Below are positions 25,267 to 33,209 of a DNA stretch of 64,000 bases, in pieces. The stretch is from Pseudacidovorax sp. NFM-22 (GTDB lineage: Bacteria > Pseudomonadota > Gammaproteobacteria > Burkholderiales > Burkholderiaceae_C). A model generated the notes under the pieces. That model saw only the letters and a list, made by a program, of their open reading frames with translations. It was not told the DNA's origin and ran no database searches. The position numbers and the translations under genes were made by a program. The stretch spans positions 62,001-126,000 of the forward strand of contig NZ_JACBFY010000001.1 in NCBI RefSeq assembly GCF_021401245.1, in the 5' to 3' direction. Numbering within the stretch: the first letter of the stretch is position 1; each line of letters starts with the position of its first letter.

Positions 25267-27849
25267 ATGAAATTTCATGATCTAAGAAAGCAATTTTCAA
25301 GCAAAGAGCGTTCGATTCAAGATCTCGCCCGATTTATAAAAAATAGGACCGACCATAACCCGAATTACTGCCTCTTGATGGGCGCTGGATGTTCAATTAC
25401 GTCGGGGATTCGAAGCGCGGCAGAACTAGTCAAAACCTGGCGAGAACAGTCATGCAGCGAATACGGGATGCAGCTTCCAGCAAATGAGGAAGAGCAAAAA
25501 GAATTCTTGCGAGGTAAAGCGTCAGAATGGTATGACGTGAATAAGGAGTATTCGTCCCTATTCGAGCGACGTTTTGATCTACAGCGTCAGCGAAGAGTTT
25601 TTGTTGAATCTGAGGTTGCGGGGAAGTTGCCTTCCATCGGATATGCGTACCTTACTTCGTTAGTGGATGATAGATATTTCAATACCATTTTTACCACTAA
25701 CTTTGACGACCTTGTCAACGAAGCCTTCTATTTGTTTTCTACGGAAAGGCCTATCGTATGTGCCCATGACTCAAGTATCAACAGTGTGACAGTTACTTCA
25801 AGCCGTCCTAAAGTAATAAAGCTCCACGGTGACTATTTATTTGATGATTTAAAGAGCACGTTGCGGGAGACAGAAAGCCTTGAACAAAACATGAAGGCTA
25901 AATTGGCAGAATTTTCAAAAGACCACGGATTGATCGTAATAGGATATTCTGGATCTGATAGATCTATTATGGATAATCTGCAAACTTTGCTCAGAAACGA
26001 TGAGTATCTTAAATCAGGAATTTATTGGTGCATGCGCGAAGATGCTGATGTACCCGAAGAGCTTAGAAAGCTTCTATTCCGTGATAGGGTTTACTACGTC
26101 AAAATTGGTGGATTTGACGAATTAATGGCCGAGCTCTATGCTTCTTTCAATCCTGGAAAATTTGTCCCAGACACCGCTCTTATGATTAACAGACGGTCCA
26201 GCGACACGTTAAAGAAGCTGCTCAACTCTGCTAAAGGTGTACCACAGACGACGGATTTATTAAAGAAGGCGCGAACTAGGCTTGAGAGACATTCAAAGCG
26301 CGCTGCCATAGCTAGCCTTATAGCTAAAGATGATAGAGGAGATGAGCCCGACGTTGGTGGCACCGAGTACACCGACGACGAACTCCTCTTAATCAGCGAG
26401 ATCTCTGAACTGGTCGCAACTGAAAGGTACGAAGAAGTTCTTCAGCGTGCGAGAGAAGAGTTGATGGCGACCTTGCGTCCTCCGATAAGACGCGAGCTAA
26501 TTGAACGATGTATCACCGCAAACATATGTCTCGACCGTAGAGATGCGGCCCTAGGTTTGGCAGATGAAATTATTAGAGAAAATCCAAATAGGGCATCTTC
26601 TTATGTAAAAAAATCAACAATCTACGTTCGCCACTCTGACAAGCGCGAAGTTCTTGATAAGGCAATTGCCTGTGATGAATACTCAGTTGAGGCGTGGCTC
26701 GCTAAAGGGCGATTAAATGTTGATGAGGCAGGTGAGTATTATGGTGCAAGAAGGCGAACCCTTTTAGATGAAGCATTAGCAAATTTCGATAGGGCCATAA
26801 AAATTGATCCGTCGAGAATTAATCCTGCATGGCGAGAAAAATTTTCTTTAGTTAAAGACTTGGAAACTGATCGGAAAAGGCGAGAGGATCGGCTTCATGA
26901 AATTATAAGCAGTCTTTCTGACCAGAATCCTTTTTCTCCGCTGGTTCTGGATATGAGGCGCAGTTTCATAGCCTTATCAAATGAGAAAAATTCGCGTGAA
27001 CAATATGTTGCTCTGTTGCAAGACTTAGATGGAGCAGAGAAGCGATACCCCGAATCCGAGAGCTACAGTCGGACTAGAATGAGGGTGTATGCAGCGATGG
27101 AAGACTATAGAGAATTAAGGCAAATCATTTCGGCTAAGACGGAATTGATAAACAAGGACCCCGACCTAGCTGCGCTGGTTGCGCGGCTCCAACGGCAAGC
27201 TTTAGGTGACGACATCGGAGCTATAAAAGTATTGCGGGATTCGCTAAGACTTCTTCAATTTGACTGGGAAGTTGCCACTCAACTGGTTGTGGCGCTTTGC
27301 GACACAGGGCAGGTGGAAGAGGCGCAGCAAACTTTTGACCGCTGGCAATTACGTCTGGGTGAAGAGCAAAAAAATCAGATGACTATTGCGCTTCTTGAAG
27401 CCCGTGGGGATTTTGATGGCTGCATTAGCGAGATTAGGAGCTACCAATCAAAAATCGGCCTTGAGCCAAATAGTAGAGAGGCGTATTTTCAGCTATGTAA
27501 GGGTGACGCACCTGCTGCTAAGGCTGCTCTGAGGGCCTATTTGAATCCGCTTAATTACACGCCTGAAGCAGTTGTGGAAATCTGCAATCTTGAATTGGCT
27601 CGAAAATTGACGGGAGAAAAGGTCGATGCCAATCGGCTTACCAAGGTTCTTGATTATTCTGATGGATATGATGTTAAGGTCGCCGTCTATGCTCTCTTAG
27701 AAAACAAGGTCGAGCTATATGCGGCCTTACGGAAACTCGTAACACAAGACAAAACGAGGCGCTACGACTTGCGGAGGTGGCCGGTGCTTTCTAGCTATCG
27801 GACCGACCCCAACGTGGAATCGATCATCAATGCTTCCTTTTCATATTGA
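25267..27849 (+). CDS. SIR2-domain protein with helical/TPR-like C-terminus, putative anti-phage effector
   Basis: This 860-residue protein carries a SIR2-like domain at about residues 30-290: LLMGAGCSITSGIRSA (GAG 39-41, S43, S46-G47) for the NAD site, TTNFDDL (N145, D147), KLHGDY (catalytic H187) and VIGYSGSDRSIMD (G226-D231, D236). Residues about 300-860 are helical, with TPR-like segments such as LLDEALANFDRAIKIDPSRINPAW and no P-loop. SIR2 domains of this kind in defence proteins (DSR1/2, Thoeris ThsA, SIR2-HerA, Avs5) deplete NAD+ on phage infection. The gene is AT-rich with codons such as AGA, ATA and TTA, unlike its neighbours. It stands alone, with no helicase, TIR or Argonaute partner. 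The defence role is inferred. Confidence 0.85.
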   Translation: MKFHDLRKQFSSKERSIQDLARFIKNRTDHNPNYCLLMGAGCSITSGIRSAAELVKTWREQSCSEYGMQLPANEEEQKEFLRGKASEWYDVNKEYSSLFERRFDLQRQRRVFVESEVAGKLPSIGYAYLTSLVDDRYFNTIFTTNFDDLVNEAFYLFSTERPIVCAHDSSINSVTVTSSRPKVIKLHGDYLFDDLKSTLRETESLEQNMKAKLAEFSKDHGLIVIGYSGSDRSIMDNLQTLLRNDEYLKSGIYWCMREDADVPEELRKLLFRDRVYYVKIGGFDELMAELYASFNPGKFVPDTALMINRRSSDTLKKLLNSAKGVPQTTDLLKKARTRLERHSKRAAIASLIAKDDRGDEPDVGGTEYTDDELLLISEISELVATERYEEVLQRAREELMATLRPPIRRELIERCITANICLDRRDAALGLADEIIRENPNRASSYVKKSTIYVRHSDKREVLDKAIACDEYSVEAWLAKGRLNVDEAGEYYGARRRTLLDEALANFDRAIKIDPSRINPAWREKFSLVKDLETDRKRREDRLHEIISSLSDQNPFSPLVLDMRRSFIALSNEKNSREQYVALLQDLDGAEKRYPESESYSRTRMRVYAAMEDYRELRQIISAKTELINKDPDLAALVARLQRQALGDDIGAIKVLRDSLRLLQFDWEVATQLVVALCDTGQVEEAQQTFDRWQLRLGEEQKNQMTIALLEARGDFDGCISEIRSYQSKIGLEPNSREAYFQLCKGDAPAAKAALRAYLNPLNYTPEAVVEICNLELARKLTGEKVDANRLTKVLDYSDGYDVKVAVYALLENKVELYAALRKLVTQDKTRRYDLRRWPVLSSYRTDPNVESIINASFSY

Positions 27850-27906
27850 TTCGTTCGCTGCGGCCTCCCCTGTGGAATATTTTGGTTACAACTTGCATGT
27901 CGAGAG

Positions 27907-28866
27907 TTAAGGAGTACGAACATGGCTGCCATGTACTAAATATCTCGTCGCCCCCGCCGTCCTCACCACCGCCGACAGCAACGACCGAAACCACACATGC
28001 CCCGGCGCCAGCTGCGTGCGCCCATGCCACAGCTGATAGAAGCGCATCGGCGGAAAGTCCACCGGCGTGGGCACGATGGCCAGGGGCAGCAGGCCGGCGT
28101 AGTACTGCGCAAAGTGCCGGCTGGTGGTGAAGATCAGGTCGGTGCCGGGCAGCAGGTGCGGCGCGAGGCCGAAATAGGGCACGGTGACGGTACCGGTACG
28201 GCTCATGCGCTGCGAGGCGAGGGCGGTCTCGACCACGCCGCGCTGGGTCACGCTGTACAGCAGCGGCACCACGTGCGAGCCCTGCAGGTAGTCGGCCAGC
28301 GTCATGCGTGCGGCGAAGGGGTGGCGTTCGTCGACCAGGCAGACGATCTCGTCCTCCAGCAGCAGCGTGGTGCGCAGGTGTTCCGGCGGCTGGGGCCAGT
28401 TGCCGATGACCACGTCCAGCTCGCCTTCGGCCAGCGCGGCCTCGAAGTCGTAGTCGGGGCCCAGCGGCTGCAGTACCAGGCGGGCCGCGGGCGCGGTCTC
28501 GCGCATGTACTGCGCCACGGCGGCCATCAGGGGCGGGGCCAGATAGTCGGGCGTGCCGATGCGGAACACCTGCCGCGTGGTGGCGGGATCGAAGCTGGAT
28601 TCGGGCGCGAGCAGCGCGTCCAGTTCGCCCAGCACCAGCCGCACCGACGCATGCAGCTGCATCGCCCGCTCGGTGGGCACCATCCGCTGCTTGTCCTTGA
28701 TGAGCAGCGGATCGCCAAAGATCTCGCGCAGGCGCTTGAGGGCGCTGCTGATGGCGGGCTGCGATTGGTTCATGCGCGCGGCGGTGCGCGAGACGCTGCA
28801 TTCCGCCATCAGGGTATGGAAGACGCGCAGCAGGTAGGTGTCGAAAGGGTCGTCGGGTCGGGACAT
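27907..28866 (-). CDS. LysR family regulator with an altered C-terminus
   Basis: The ATG at 28866 (MSRPDDPFDTYLLRVF) gives 319 residues: a helix-turn-helix (about 10-65, CSVSRTAARMNQSQPAISSALKRLREIFGDPLLIK) and a substrate-binding domain of the NodD/NahR branch (VFRIGTPDYLAPPLM). The last 13 or so residues (TRYLVHGSHVRTP) are encoded by AT-rich codons such as AGA TAT TTA GTA, which belong to the island. The natural end seems to have been replaced when the island arrived. It is divergent from a Bug-type binding protein gene, the likely target. Confidence 0.88.
   Translation of the reverse strand: MSRPDDPFDTYLLRVFHTLMAECSVSRTAARMNQSQPAISSALKRLREIFGDPLLIKDKQRMVPTERAMQLHASVRLVLGELDALLAPESSFDPATTRQVFRIGTPDYLAPPLMAAVAQYMRETAPAARLVLQPLGPDYDFEAALAEGELDVVIGNWPQPPEHLRTTLLLEDEIVCLVDERHPFAARMTLADYLQGSHVVPLLYSVTQRGVVETALASQRMSRTGTVTVPYFGLAPHLLPGTDLIFTTSRHFAQYYAGLLPLAIVPTPVDFPPMRFYQLWHGRTQLAPGHVWFRSLLSAVVRTAGATRYLVHGSHVRTP
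27913..27937. terminator. Hairpin at the 3' end of the SIR2 island
   Basis: ATGGC-T-GCCAT (27922-27932) is a perfect short palindrome, extended by AGTAC (27913-27917) and GTACT (27933-27937). It is followed by AAATATCT rather than a T-run. It lies 64 bp after the SIR2 stop and inside the last codons of the convergent lysR gene. It may end SIR2 transcription or mark the island end. Confidence 0.35.
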
Positions 28867-29018
28867 GCGGTGGTGGCCTGCACCGCCTTGGTGCCTCGCC
28901 GTTGGAATGGCGGGCCGCCAGCGCCTTGCGGCTGATACGGTGCATTCGGTCTTGGCAATTGGCGTGCCGGAGGGCGCTTCGAACAATGCGGGCATTCCCA
29001 TTGCTTGCGGCGCCCACC

Positions 29019-30026
29019 ATGTCCGAATCCTTTCTGCCTACCTCTTCATCGTCCCTGCCGCGCCTTCACCGCCGAGGCGTCCTGCGCCTGATGGCGGCCG
29101 GGGCGGCGGCGGGTGCCCTGCCTGCCTTCGCCCAGTGGCCCGAGCGGCCGATCAAGATCGTCGTCACCTTCGCGCCCGGCGGTGCCAGCGACATCCTGGC
29201 GCGCGTGGTGGCCGAACAGCTGGGCCGCAAGCTGGGCCAGCCGGTGGTGGTGGACAACCGCCCCGGCGCGGGCGGCACCATCGGCGGCCAGGTGGTGGCC
29301 ACGGCGGCGCCGGACGGCTACACGCTGATGCTGTCCAACACCACGCCGATCGCGCTGGGTCCTTTCACCCTGGACAAGCAGCCCTACGACCCGGTGGCCG
29401 CCTTCAGCCACGTGGCCTACCTGGGCTCGGCGCCGCTGGTGGTCATGGCCAGCAAGGAGTCCGGCATCAAGAGCTGGGCCGACCTGGAGGCGCGAGCCAA
29501 GAAGGAGGGGCGGCTGGACTTCGGCTCCGGCGGCCCGGGCTCGGTCGGCCACATCCATGGCGAGCTCATCAAGCGGGTGACGGGCGCCAACATGGTGCAC
29601 GTGCCCTATCGCGGCGGCGCGCCCATGACCACCGACCTGCTGGCCAACATCGTGCCCGTGGGCATCGACGTGATCACAGCCTACGTGCAGTACTTCAAGA
29701 CCGGCCAACTGGTGCCGCTGGCCGTCACCGGCACCACGCGCTCGCCGCTGATGCCCGAGGTGCCGACCATGGTCGAACTGGGCCAGCCCAAGCTGGTGCT
29801 GGAGAACTTCTTCGGCATCTCCGGCCCGGCCAGGCTGCCGGCCGAGACGGTCGCCCGCCTGCACGACGCCGCCAACGAGGTGCTGGCCATGCCCGAGGTG
29901 CAGAAGAAGATGGTCGACCTGGGCATCGTGGCCCAGCCCGAGAGCACGGCGCGCTTCGAAGGCTTCGTGCGCGAGCAGGTGGCCGTGCTGGGCCCGACGG
30001 TGAAGGGCGCGGGCATCAAGCTCTGA
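29019..30026 (+). CDS. Bug/TctC family periplasmic binding protein
   Basis: The ATG at 29019 (MSESFLPTSS) gives 335 residues with a signal peptide of twin-arginine look (RLHRRGVLRLMAAGAAAGALPAFAQ). The mature part has the family motifs WPERPIKIVVTFAPGGASDILAR, VVVDNRPGAGGTIGG and APDGYTLML. Bug proteins capture carboxylates in the periplasm for tripartite tricarboxylate transporters; no membrane subunits are nearby. An ATG at 28986 is an alternative start. It is followed after 60 bp by an arylmalonate decarboxylase homologue, so its ligand may be an aryl dicarboxylate. Confidence 0.9.
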   Translation: MSESFLPTSSSSLPRLHRRGVLRLMAAGAAAGALPAFAQWPERPIKIVVTFAPGGASDILARVVAEQLGRKLGQPVVVDNRPGAGGTIGGQVVATAAPDGYTLMLSNTTPIALGPFTLDKQPYDPVAAFSHVAYLGSAPLVVMASKESGIKSWADLEARAKKEGRLDFGSGGPGSVGHIHGELIKRVTGANMVHVPYRGGAPMTTDLLANIVPVGIDVITAYVQYFKTGQLVPLAVTGTTRSPLMPEVPTMVELGQPKLVLENFFGISGPARLPAETVARLHDAANEVLAMPEVQKKMVDLGIVAQPESTARFEGFVREQVAVLGPTVKGAGIKL

Positions 30027-30086
30027 GCCCGGGTCGGGGCCGCCGTGGGCGGCCCCACAATCCGCAGCTTTGCCCCAGGAGCTGCG

Positions 30087-30803
30087 ATGACCGATTCCGC
30101 CATGCCCGTGCTCGGGCTGATCGTGCCGCCCGCCGCCGGCGAGGTGCCGCCCGAAGGCCCGGCGCTGTACGACGGTCGCGCGCGCTTCATCGCCAGCGGC
30201 CTGGCACTGGCGGGCATCCATCCCGAAGGCTTCGACGAGGTGGAAGGGCGCATCGTCGACCTGGCCCGCGAGCTGAAGGCAGCCGGCGCGCAGGCCGTCT
30301 CGCTCATGGGCACCTCGCTCAGCTTCTACCGCGGCGCCGCCTTCACCGAGGATCTCCGTGCCCGGATGGCGGCCGCGACCGGCCTGCCGTGCACGACCAT
30401 GAGCCATGCCATCGTGCGCAGCCTGCGCCAACTGGGCGTGCGTCGGGTGGCGGTGGCCACCGCCTACATCGACACGCTCAACGACCGGCTCGCCACCTAC
30501 CTGGAAGGCGAGGGCTTCGAGGTCACGGCCATCCGCGGCCTGTCGATGACGGGCGTCGAGGCGGTCGGTCAGGTCGATGCCGGGACGCTCGCCCAGCTGG
30601 CCCGCAGCGTCAGCGTTGAAGGGCAGCCGGACGGCCTGCTCATCTCCTGCGGCGGCCTGCGCACGCTGGACCTGCATCCGCGACTGGAGCGCGAACTGGG
30701 CCTGCCCGTCACCTCCAGTTCGCCGGCCGGCTTCTGGGACCTGATGCGTACCGCCGGCCTGGATGCTGGCTCGCCCGGCCACGGCCGCCTCTTCGATGCC
30801 TGA
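30087..30803 (+). CDS. Arylmalonate decarboxylase homologue (Asp/Glu racemase superfamily)
   Basis: AGGAG before the ATG at 30087 gives 238 residues. From memory of the Bordetella arylmalonate decarboxylase, the protein matches along its length: LIVPPAAG near the start, FIASGLAL, SLMGTSLSFYRGAAF (G75, T76, S77), GLPCTTMS, VRRVAVATAYID (Y127), SCGGL with the catalytic C188, VTSSSPAGFWD and HGRLFDA at the end. That enzyme decarboxylates arylmalonates to chiral 2-arylpropionates without a cofactor. A Gly rather than a second Cys before T76 points to decarboxylase, not racemase. It lies between a Bug protein and a LysR gene it overlaps by 8 bp, so all three may act together. The true substrate is unknown. 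Confidence 0.85.
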   Translation: MTDSAMPVLGLIVPPAAGEVPPEGPALYDGRARFIASGLALAGIHPEGFDEVEGRIVDLARELKAAGAQAVSLMGTSLSFYRGAAFTEDLRARMAAATGLPCTTMSHAIVRSLRQLGVRRVAVATAYIDTLNDRLATYLEGEGFEVTAIRGLSMTGVEAVGQVDAGTLAQLARSVSVEGQPDGLLISCGGLRTLDLHPRLERELGLPVTSSSPAGFWDLMRTAGLDAGSPGHGRLFDA

Positions 30804-31707
30804 GGGCCTTCAGCTGGACCTGGCCACGCTGCGCGTCGTGGTCACGGCGGCCGAACTGGGCTCGATCAGCGCCGCGAGCGACCGGCTGAACCTGGCCATC
30901 GCTGCCGCCAGCGCCCGCATCAGCGCGCTGGAGGAATCGCTGGGCCTGCGCATCTTCGAGCGCTCGTCGCGCGGCGTGCGGCTCACGCCCGCCGGGCAGA
31001 TGCTGGTGCGCCGCGGGCGCGAGTTGCTGGCCGATGCCGACCGCCTGTCGCTCGACCTGCACGACCATGCCCGCGGCCTGCAGGGTCATGTGCGGCTGGC
31101 GGCCAACACCTCGGCGCTGGTGGAGGTGATGCCCGCCCACCTGCAGCACATGGCCCGCGCCCATCCGCTGATCCGCATCGACGTGGAAGAGCACGGCAGC
31201 CTCGACATTCCGCTGCTGCTGCTCGAAGGCCGCGCCGACCTGGGCATCGTGCACATGGCGCATGCGCCGCACGGCATCGCGCTGACCGACTGCTTTGTCG
31301 ACACGCTGGTGCTGGTGGTGCCGCAGGGGCACGCACTGGCCATGCGCGAGGCCGCCGCGCTGGCGGATGCGCTGGACGAAGACTTCATCTCCCTGGGCGA
31401 CGGCACCGCGCTCTCCAGCCGGCTGGCCGCCGCCGCGTCGGTGGCGGGCCGCCTGCTCAAGATCCGCATGCAGATGCGCAGCTTCGACGTGGTCTGCCGC
31501 ATGGTGGCCGGCGGCCTGGGCGTCGCGGTGCTGCCGCGCGAGGCCGTGGCACCGCAGCTGGCCAGCCTGCCGATCCGCGCCGTGCCGCTGACGGACGCCT
31601 GGGCCGTGCGCACGCACCGCATCGCCGTGCGCGAGGGCGTCGAGCTGGCGCCCCCCGCGCGCACGCTGTTCGACGTGCTGGCCGGCCGCGCGCCGCGCCC
31701 CGCGTAA
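30796..31707 (+). CDS. LysR family transcriptional regulator
   Basis: The ATG at 30796 lies inside the last codons of the decarboxylase gene (8-bp overlap) and gives 303 residues. The helix-turn-helix is at about 8-65 (LATLRVVVTAAELGSISAASDRLNLAIAAASARISALEESLGLRIFER) and the effector domain at about 90-295 (VRLAANTSALVEVMPAHLQHM). Coupled translation suggests it regulates the Bug-decarboxylase unit, or the enolase-superfamily unit downstream, in front of which a LysR-type dyad is found. Confidence 0.9.
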   Translation: MPEGLQLDLATLRVVVTAAELGSISAASDRLNLAIAAASARISALEESLGLRIFERSSRGVRLTPAGQMLVRRGRELLADADRLSLDLHDHARGLQGHVRLAANTSALVEVMPAHLQHMARAHPLIRIDVEEHGSLDIPLLLLEGRADLGIVHMAHAPHGIALTDCFVDTLVLVVPQGHALAMREAAALADALDEDFISLGDGTALSSRLAAAASVAGRLLKIRMQMRSFDVVCRMVAGGLGVAVLPREAVAPQLASLPIRAVPLTDAWAVRTHRIAVREGVELAPPARTLFDVLAGRAPRPA

Positions 31708-31716
31708 ACCCTCGTC

Positions 31717-31731
31717 TTCGCGGATCGCGAA
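31717..31731. promoter_or_regulatory. LysR-type dyad upstream of the enolase-superfamily gene
   Basis: TTCGCG-GAT-CGCGAA is a 15-bp dyad containing a T-N11-A core (31718-31730), the LysR box pattern. It lies between the lysR stop and the ATG at 31826. Binding by the adjacent LysR is inferred. Confidence 0.4.
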
Positions 31732-31825
31732 AGCGGCCTTCGCGCCGCGGCGTTGTGGCGGGCGGGGGCGGCTTCCTAGACTGGCCGCGTTCCCCCGAAG
31801 ACCCGAAGCCAGGAGACACCGCCCC

Positions 31826-32980
31826 ATGAAGATTGCCCGCGTCCACGCCACGCCGCTGAACCTGCCGGTCAGCGTCGGCCATGGCGGCCGCACCAAGACC
31901 ACCTCGCTCTCGCTGTGCCTGGTCGACATCGAGACCGACGATGGCCGCATCGGCACCGGCATGACCGCCATCACCGAGGAAGAGGCCGTCGCCGCCATCG
32001 TCAACGAGGTGGTCGCCCATCACCTGGAGGGGCTGGACCCGCTGAACCACGAGCAGGTGTGGGAGCGGCTCTACTGGCTGCTCACGCCCCGCGGCCAGTC
32101 GGGCTATGCCAGCCACGCCATCGCCGCCATCGACCTCGCGCTGTGGGACCTGAAGGGCCAGGCCCTGGGCCAGCCCTGCTGGAAGCTGCTGGGCGGCGCA
32201 CGCGCCCAGGTGCCGGTGTACGCCACCTTCGGCTTCGCCTTCTACGACCGCGACGAGCTGGCCCAGGCCGCGCGCGACTGGGTGGGCCGCGGCTTCACGC
32301 GCCTGAAGATGACGGTGGGTCACCACGGCCTGGCGCGCCGCGACGAGCCCCGGCCGCTCGACACGCTGATCGCCGAGGACGTGCAGCGCATCCGTGCCGT
32401 GCGCGAGGCCGTGGGCCCCGACGTCCAGATCTACATCGACGCCAACTGCAGCCTGGACTATTTCCACGCGCTGTCGCTGGCCCGCCGGGTGGAGGCCTTC
32501 GACATCGCCTTCTTCGAGGAGCCGGTGACGCAGAACGACATTCCCAACTTGGCCAAGCTGCGGGCCAAGACGGCGATCCCGCTGGCGGCCGGCCAGAACG
32601 AGGGCCATGCCAGCCGCTTCCGCGACATGCTGGTGGCGCAGGCGGTGGACGTGGTGCAGCCCAATGCCTGCATCACGGGTGGCTTCACGCAGTGCGCGCG
32701 CATCGCCGGCATGGCCGCGGCCTTCAACACGCGCTTTGCCAACGGCGGCGCCTGGCCGCACCACAACATGCACCTGCATGCGGGCCTGGCCAATGGCTCG
32801 CTGGTCGAGTACCACTCGGTGGCGGTCGAATGCTGCAAGCAGGTGTTCGACGGCCTGCCCGAGCCGCAGGCCGGCGTGCTGGACCTTCCGCAGGCGTCGG
32901 GCCTGGGCTTCGCGCCCAACCGCGAGCGGCTGCGCGAGCTGGCCAAGCGCCCGGGTTCGCGCGGTGCCGGAAAAGCGTGA
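31826..32980 (+). CDS. Mandelate racemase/enolase superfamily enzyme
   Basis: This 384-residue protein has an N-terminal capping domain (1-125) and a TIM barrel. Metal-ligand positions are D205 (YIDAN) and E231 (FFEEP). The third site reads AGQNEG, with Q257 where Glu or Asp is usual. The barrel lysine motif is RLKMTV (K161 with Thr at the second position), and the histidine end is GGAWPHHNMHLHAG. Family members abstract a proton alpha to a carboxylate. The racemase or dehydratase substrate cannot be named, and the altered residues argue against ordinary mandelate racemase. AGGAGA precedes the ATG. A Bug protein and a hydroxyacid oxidase follow on the same strand. Confidence 0.88.
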   Translation: MKIARVHATPLNLPVSVGHGGRTKTTSLSLCLVDIETDDGRIGTGMTAITEEEAVAAIVNEVVAHHLEGLDPLNHEQVWERLYWLLTPRGQSGYASHAIAAIDLALWDLKGQALGQPCWKLLGGARAQVPVYATFGFAFYDRDELAQAARDWVGRGFTRLKMTVGHHGLARRDEPRPLDTLIAEDVQRIRAVREAVGPDVQIYIDANCSLDYFHALSLARRVEAFDIAFFEEPVTQNDIPNLAKLRAKTAIPLAAGQNEGHASRFRDMLVAQAVDVVQPNACITGGFTQCARIAGMAAAFNTRFANGGAWPHHNMHLHAGLANGSLVEYHSVAVECCKQVFDGLPEPQAGVLDLPQASGLGFAPNRERLRELAKRPGSRGAGKA

Positions 32981-33060
32981 CATGAAGTGCCGTCGCATAG
33001 CCAGTTCCCCGAACGTTCGTTCCGCGTCCCCACACCGGTTCGAGACATTCGGGTGAACCG

Positions 33061-33166
33061 CGGCGCCTCAACCCGTTCGCCCTGAAACCGCGGCGCCCCG
33101 ACCCGTTCGCGCTGAAACTGCGGCGCCCCAAGCCGTTCGCCCTGAGCCTGTCGAAGGGCAGAACGG
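33061..33166. repeat. 30-bp tandem repeat x3 ending in a palindromic element
   Basis: Three copies of a 30-bp unit start at 33061, 33091 and 33121, each opening CGGCGCC and containing CCGTTCGCCCTGA or a near variant. The third runs into CTGTCGAAGGGCAGAACGG, completing the dispersed palindrome at 33133-33166. It fills the gap between the enolase-superfamily gene and the next Bug gene. This is the same element as in ygiQ and mfd, with a different tandem period. Confidence 0.85.
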
Positions 33167-33209
33167 CGCGCAGCCCAAGTCCGCGCCCGAACAAGAAAAG
33201 GAGACAACC

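Noticed and set aside
24905-27948. Integrative element with an integrase and att sites
   Set aside because: No integrase, tRNA or flanking direct repeat could be found; the island holds only one gene.
33061-33150. CRISPR-like array
   Set aside because: Only three abutting 30-bp units with no spacers and no cas genes.
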